16,972 nucleotides of DNA. Origin: Deltaproteobacteria bacterium (GTDB taxonomy: Bacteria > Desulfobacterota > Desulfobacteria > Desulfobacterales > SURF-15). Location of the stretch: NCBI GenBank assembly GCA_024644775.1, contig JAHEHB010000067.1, positions 1 to 16,972 on the forward strand, read 5' to 3'. Positions 13,311 through 16,972 of the stretch are shown piece by piece. Numbering within the stretch: position 1 is the first letter of the stretch; every line of letters begins with the position of its first letter. Below the pieces are notes generated by a model, which searched no databases, was not told where the DNA came from, and saw only the letters and a program-made list of their open reading frames with translations. A program made the position numbers and the translations under genes.

Positions 13311-14274
13311 TGGGTGTCTCAATTCGAATCCGCTGGAGATTTTTCACACCTGCACTTGCAAGCATATCTGTTATCTGTCGTTCAGAATACGCTTGTCCGC
13401 CGTCCGTGCATAAAAGCATGTTCAAAGAAAATAGTGTCGGAAATAGTGGCCCGTCCATGGTGTTGTTGAGGATAAAATCATGAATCAGAATCAAGCCTTC
13501 CGGAGCCAGAGCGGATACCGCTTTTTTGATGATCCGCATACAGTTGTCCGGACCTTCACTGTGGAGGATATGGGAAAGCCAAGCGACATCATAGGTACCC
13601 TCAATACCCTCTTTTATATAATCTACATCTCTGAATTCTATTCGATCGGTCATTTCAAATTTTTCAATCGTTTTTTCTGCAAAGGGTCGCGTTGCCGGCA
13701 GATCATAGACGGTGGCTTTAAGTTGAGGGTATTGTTTGCAAAAATGAATGGACCATGTACCGGGCCCCCCGCCCAGATCTAACAGATGCTTTCTGCCCGA
13801 TAGATCGATCTGCGATACGATCTTTGGCGCAAGCAGCATGGCCATATTAAACATTCCCATGAGAAAGTTTTCTCGCCATGTATCATCGCCGGAGGCCGCA
13901 CGCGTTCGAATCGATTTACCCGTCTTAATTCCTTCGTCCAATTTTGACCAAGAGCTCATAAGTTGCTGATGATGTGAAATAATATGGCCAACGTAGTTGG
14001 GAGACGCCTTTGTCAGAAACCGAAGGCTTGCCGGGGTGTTTTGATAAACTGTATCTTGTTTTTTTAAAAGCTGCATGGCAGTCAGCGCATTCAAGAGCAT
14101 GGAAACGGCTCTTACGTCAACATTCAATGTCCGGGCAACTTCGCTACCGGATCGCTTTTCTTCACCGATGGTACCGAATACATCCAGTTTAACCCCGGCA
14201 TGCAACGCGCATGTTTGCCAATAGCTCCCGGATACTCGGAGAAGTGTTCCTGGATTCCATTCACTGCCACTCAT
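13279..14274 (-). CDS. O-methyltransferase family 2 protein with dimerisation domain
   Basis: This SAM-dependent methyltransferase has the layout of plant COMT, acetylserotonin and BchU-type enzymes. An N-terminal winged-helix dimerisation domain spans about residues 10-95 (LHAGVKLDVFGTI at 24-36, then a GSEVARTLNVD helix-turn-helix part). A Rossmann domain follows with motif I LLDLGGGPGTWS (164-175), DLP (191-193), and LSHILHSEGPDNC (233-245). In that last motif H238 aligns by eye with the catalytic histidine of O-methyltransferases. The start is ATG 14274, 8 nt after AAAGGA; the alternative ATG at 14283 overlaps that site. At 331 residues it has the family length. It is first in a chain overlapping DUF3786 and then surE. 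The substrate is unknown, and a C- or N-acceptor cannot be excluded. Confidence 0.9.
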   Translation of the reverse strand: MSGSEWNPGTLLRVSGSYWQTCALHAGVKLDVFGTIGEEKRSGSEVARTLNVDVRAVSMLLNALTAMQLLKKQDTVYQNTPASLRFLTKASPNYVGHIISHHQQLMSSWSKLDEGIKTGKSIRTRAASGDDTWRENFLMGMFNMAMLLAPKIVSQIDLSGRKHLLDLGGGPGTWSIHFCKQYPQLKATVYDLPATRPFAEKTIEKFEMTDRIEFRDVDYIKEGIEGTYDVAWLSHILHSEGPDNCMRIIKKAVSALAPEGLILIHDFILNNTMDGPLFPTLFSLNMLLCTDGGQAYSERQITDMLASAGVKNLQRIRIETPNDSGIISGKV

Positions 14275-14432
14275 ATGGATCATCCTTTCTGTTTGGCGAT
14301 TGTTTCAGGCAATTCCAATCCGCTTTCAAGCGCTACCTGTGTTGGCCACGTCGTCGGCTCCTTACTTTCTTGGTATCATCCTGAATGCAAATCGGAATAC
14401 GATGCGGTGACAACACGGGAATTCGTGTTTGA

Positions 14433-16418
14433 CTAACCGAGAAATATCGTAAGTACGTCCTTTCTTGCATCTACATGTTGAATGATCACTCGGACGACAT
14501 CTTCCGGTTTCAATTTAGTGCCTACGGATAGCGATAGGGCGCACTCAATCATATAATTGGTAAGGAGGACGACATAGTTGTTCTTCCGTTTCGCAATAAC
14601 GATGGCATCTTCTTTCTCGCCAATTTTATCTTCCAGATATTTCAACAGCCAGTACCGGTGGCGCCTGTACTGCATCCGGAAAACGGTGCTCATGGGCTGT
14701 TCGAGAACTTGGATGATATGGATTATGTCGTCTTTGGAATACGGCGTTTCGAGTCCAAATATCGCTCGCAATTGCCGCTGTGTGACGAGGTCAAAATATT
14801 TCCGAATGGGGGAACTGCCCGTCACGTATGCATCCAGACCTAATCCGGAATGAGGTTCCGGTTCCGGGGTCAATACGAAACGACTCAACAATTTTCGCTG
14901 AGTCCAGTTTTGAAAGAGTGTGCCCTCATTATTCCTGTAGAGCCGTTCCCTCGGTTCCATTTGGGAACGATATATAGCTGCAACTCCTTGATCAGACAGG
15001 AATTTTGCCATAAGCCAGTTGGCCATAATCATAAGCTCAGCAACCAGAAGTCTTCCCGGACTTTCTCTATTGGTTCTGGCTATGCTCGGATTACCATCAT
15101 CGTCTATCCACACATTGATTTCAGGCAGGGTGATTTGAACGGCTCTCTGGCCGAGTCGTTTCTCCTGGAATTTTTGGGCAACATCATGGAGTATGCGGAT
15201 ATCTTCGTTTTCATCGGCAACCAAATTGACATCATAATAGGTCAGCTGTTTCTCTACTTGTATAATACTCGGTACAATTTCGTAATCGGTAATCTCGGCA
15301 GATGGGTTCACCTGGGCCATGATGCTGATTGCAGGCCGTTTGGTTCCCGCTTTTAAGCTGCACAGATCTTCCGCGAGGCAAGGCGGAATCATGGGTATTT
15401 TTAAGTCAGGCAAATAGATTGAGCTGGCTCGAGTATTGGCCTCTCGATCCACAGGATCCCCTTTTTTTACAACATGACCCACATCGGCTATGTGGATACC
15501 TACTATATAATGATCATCCTCCTTCTGGATGCTTAAGGCGTCGTCAAAATCGAGTGTGGCTTGACCATCTATGGTTATCAAAGGAAGGTGTGTTAGGTCC
15601 TTTCGTCTGTCTTCAATCGAAATCGCAATTGGGATACGATGTTTCGTGTCGGCTATTTCCGTGACTTCCCGTGAAAAGGTTTGTGGAATATCATATCGCT
15701 GTAAATCGATGTTTTCATTTTTATCCCAAACCCCCAGTTTTACGAGTGCGTTGAATATAACATCACTGTTTTTGTGGCCTGCTTTCTCGAGAATTTCCTT
15801 GGCAAGATCCTGATGCCTGCTTTCTTTTTCAAACAGGTAATACGAACTCAAGATATCGACAATTTCTGTTTGGTCGGCATGGGGGGGAGGATTGCCGTTG
15901 TTGAGAACACTCTTTAGCCAGGTGGCGCTGGTATCGATGAGTCTGTTTTTCCGTTCGGCCTCCTTGGCTTGCGCGACAATATTTTCAACCTGCTTTACGG
16001 TATTTGGGAAGAACTTGTCGGGATTGAATTTAAAATAGAGTTGATCGCTAAAAAACGCTCGAATGACCGCCGCCTCATGATCCGGTGTAAGGTTCTCAGT
16101 AAAACAAAATTGGGTCATCGTGGGAAGATCGATCCATTCCTGTTCTGTATTCAGTACGTCCCATAGCTCCTGAATGTCGATATCATTGATCAGTGCCTTT
16201 CGTTTTGATGCCGTCTCTTTCAATGCATTCACGAGTTTGTCTCGACTCATGGACAAGTCAAGACGCTCGTTTGCTCTATGAGACAGGCGATTTGTGGAGA
16301 TATTTATCTCGCGGTTGTTTTCTGTCAGCAATCGCAGCCTCATCTTCTTAATATCCAGAATAACCGCACAGAGAATTTTCTGGCGATCAATATATTCAAC
16401 GATATTTCCAGGTTCCAT
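14433..16418 (-). CDS. RNase II/R family exoribonuclease (RNB domain)
   Basis: This is a 3'-5' exoribonuclease of the RNB superfamily. The catalytic domain (about 255-590) holds TIDGQATLDFDDALSI (282-297), with D284, D290, D292 and D293 matching the four metal-binding aspartates of RNase II. HIADVGHVV (309-317) and GSSPIRKYFDLVTQRQL (534-550) match the other active-site segments. The N-terminus is not the usual pair of cold-shock domains: residues 1-60 look like a small SH3-like barrel (MEPGNIVEYIDRQ), followed by a helical region (about 60-240), as recalled for cyanobacterial and Deinococcus RNase II. The last 60 residues are a divergent S1-like barrel. ATG 16418 is chosen because the family opens MEPG; TTG 16436 is in frame with AAAGGGG upstream. 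It is 158 bp ahead of the methyltransferase, so operon membership is uncertain. Confidence 0.93.
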   Translation of the reverse strand: MEPGNIVEYIDRQKILCAVILDIKKMRLRLLTENNREINISTNRLSHRANERLDLSMSRDKLVNALKETASKRKALINDIDIQELWDVLNTEQEWIDLPTMTQFCFTENLTPDHEAAVIRAFFSDQLYFKFNPDKFFPNTVKQVENIVAQAKEAERKNRLIDTSATWLKSVLNNGNPPPHADQTEIVDILSSYYLFEKESRHQDLAKEILEKAGHKNSDVIFNALVKLGVWDKNENIDLQRYDIPQTFSREVTEIADTKHRIPIAISIEDRRKDLTHLPLITIDGQATLDFDDALSIQKEDDHYIVGIHIADVGHVVKKGDPVDREANTRASSIYLPDLKIPMIPPCLAEDLCSLKAGTKRPAISIMAQVNPSAEITDYEIVPSIIQVEKQLTYYDVNLVADENEDIRILHDVAQKFQEKRLGQRAVQITLPEINVWIDDDGNPSIARTNRESPGRLLVAELMIMANWLMAKFLSDQGVAAIYRSQMEPRERLYRNNEGTLFQNWTQRKLLSRFVLTPEPEPHSGLGLDAYVTGSSPIRKYFDLVTQRQLRAIFGLETPYSKDDIIHIIQVLEQPMSTVFRMQYRRHRYWLLKYLEDKIGEKEDAIVIAKRKNNYVVLLTNYMIECALSLSVGTKLKPEDVVRVIIQHVDARKDVLTIFLG

Positions 16419-16528
16419 GATGACGAATATTAACAACCACCCCTTTGAAAGTCAACGAACCGTTGGTGATTGGAGACGGGATGTAAATCATGGTTTTGGT
16501 AAACTGAGGTCTTCCGATACTATTTTTT

Positions 16529-16593
16529 GGTGTCAGGTTTCAGGTGTCGGGTTTCAGGTGGGAGGTGTGATAAATGCAAGAGCTGAAACCTGA
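16529..16593. repeat. 14-bp degenerate tandem repeat with an inverted copy
   Basis: GGTGTCAGGTTTCA (16529-16542) is repeated with one mismatch as GGTGTCGGGTTTCA (16543-16556), followed by a decayed third unit. TCAGGTTTCAG (16533-16543) recurs as its exact reverse complement CTGAAACCTGA at 16583-16593. A related GAAACCTGAAACC sequence occurs at about 9054-9066, suggesting a dispersed family. Confidence 0.65.
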
Positions 16594-16785
16594 TCACTCT
16601 TCTGAAAAACCTGGTAAAACCCCAAGCACCAAAAAACAAATCCCAAATAAAAATCAATGACCAAAAAACAAAAAAATATCCTTCAAATCTTGTTGATCCT
16701 GTCAACCAAACAAAATACAAAATGAATCCATTCCTCATTAGTAAATACGCAAAAAATAGAACGCTTCAGAAGAACCCTCAGTTGA

Positions 16786-16802
16786 AATCGAATGATTCGA
16801 TT
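16786..16802. promoter_or_regulatory. 7-bp-arm palindrome upstream of the ABC exporter gene
   Basis: AATCGAA (16786-16792) and TTCGATT (16796-16802) are perfect inverted arms around TGA, about 70 bp upstream of the exporter ATG. The size and position would suit an operator for a dimeric repressor, but no regulator gene is visible and no T-run makes it a terminator. Confidence 0.3.
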
Positions 16803-16870
16803 ATTATGTTAAACTACTTGTACCTCTTTGCGGGCTTGATACTTTTGAATAAACGGCAAACTCTTATCTT

Positions 16871-16972
16871 ATGAAATCTCTTTATTTAATACAGCCTTAC
16901 TTCAAAGAACGCCGCGTATACGTGTTGTTGGGTTTGATCTTTCTCATATGCGTCGATTTTTTGCAGCTTCTG
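16871..16972 (+). CDS. ABC exporter (type I, MsbA/multidrug-like), N-terminus only
   Basis: Thirty-four codons are present before the right edge: MKSLYLIQPYFKERR followed by a hydrophobic stretch, VLLGLIFLICVDFLQLL, the first membrane span. This pattern, a short basic cytosolic helix and then TM1 ending in DFLQLL, is what I know from half-size ABC exporters with fused permease and ATPase (MdlA/MdlB or MsbA-like). No Shine-Dalgarno is obvious before this ATG, so the start is provisional. It diverges from the RNase gene. The substrate, and whether a second half-transporter follows, lie outside the window. Confidence 0.7.
   Translation, partial: MKSLYLIQPYFKERRVYVLLGLIFLICVDFLQLL

Larger units (their letters stand above)
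16419..16870. other. divergent intergenic region with repeat remnants
   Basis: No gene is supported in this stretch of about 450 bp. It holds a 14-bp tandem repeat with an inverted copy (16529-16593), a G-poor A/C-rich block (about 16610-16740) of a kind I recall as intergenic repeat debris in deltaproteobacteria, and a palindrome (16786-16802) before the ABC exporter. A short minus-strand frame across 16520-16738 is low-complexity and not considered a gene. Confidence 0.5.

Noticed and set aside
16529..16556. Tandem 14-bp units as replication iterons
   Set aside because: Only two good copies, no replication initiator gene and no AT-rich unwinding element arrangement.

Overview
The window looks like chromosomal DNA of an anaerobic deltaproteobacterium, most probably a member of the Desulfobacterota/Desulfobacterales. 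The pointers are moderate GC, the mix of conserved families (DUF3786, adenosine-specific kinase, stand-alone LON domain, COG2509-type flavoprotein, RecD2), and gene-free gaps filled with decayed interspersed repeats of kinds I associate with that group. The assignment is inference; no rRNA, tRNA, phage, transposase or CRISPR was seen.

Layout, left half. An ABC-2 exporter pair opens the window on the + strand: an ATPase cut by the window edge (1-610) and its permease (613-1569). It converges, with a 4-bp overlap, on a minus-strand pair with an ATGA overlap: a 78-residue conserved hypothetical (2272-2036) and a GAF-only protein (2039-1566). A cold-shock protein (2523-2726) with a textbook terminator follows, then a hydroxypyruvate isomerase family enzyme (2849-3634), a 370-bp repeat-containing gap, a small HExxH putative metallopeptidase (4005-4496), and a convergent SAM methyltransferase (5209-4508).

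Layout, centre. A probable + strand operon holds recD2 (5516-7744), a LON-domain protein (7776-8435) and an adenosine-specific kinase (8471-8953). It is preceded by a sigma70-like promoter and a possible 16-codon leader ORF. A 490-bp gap then carries several hairpins and decayed repeats and no gene.

Layout, right half. Everything from 16418 down to 9444 is on the minus strand: an RNase II-family protein, an O-methyltransferase, a DUF3786 protein and SurE (the last three overlapping, hence probably translationally coupled), then a 117-bp inverted-repeat element, a 275-residue protein of unknown function, and a FAD-dependent dehydrogenase. A repeat-bearing divergent gap (16419-16870) precedes the N-terminus of a type I ABC exporter, cut by the right edge.

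Most of the window is ordinary housekeeping and accessory content. The best candidates for undescribed biology are the overlapping methyltransferase-DUF3786-SurE operon, the 78-aa/GAF pair, the stand-alone HExxH protein and the 275-aa orphan. None can be assigned a pathway from sequence alone.
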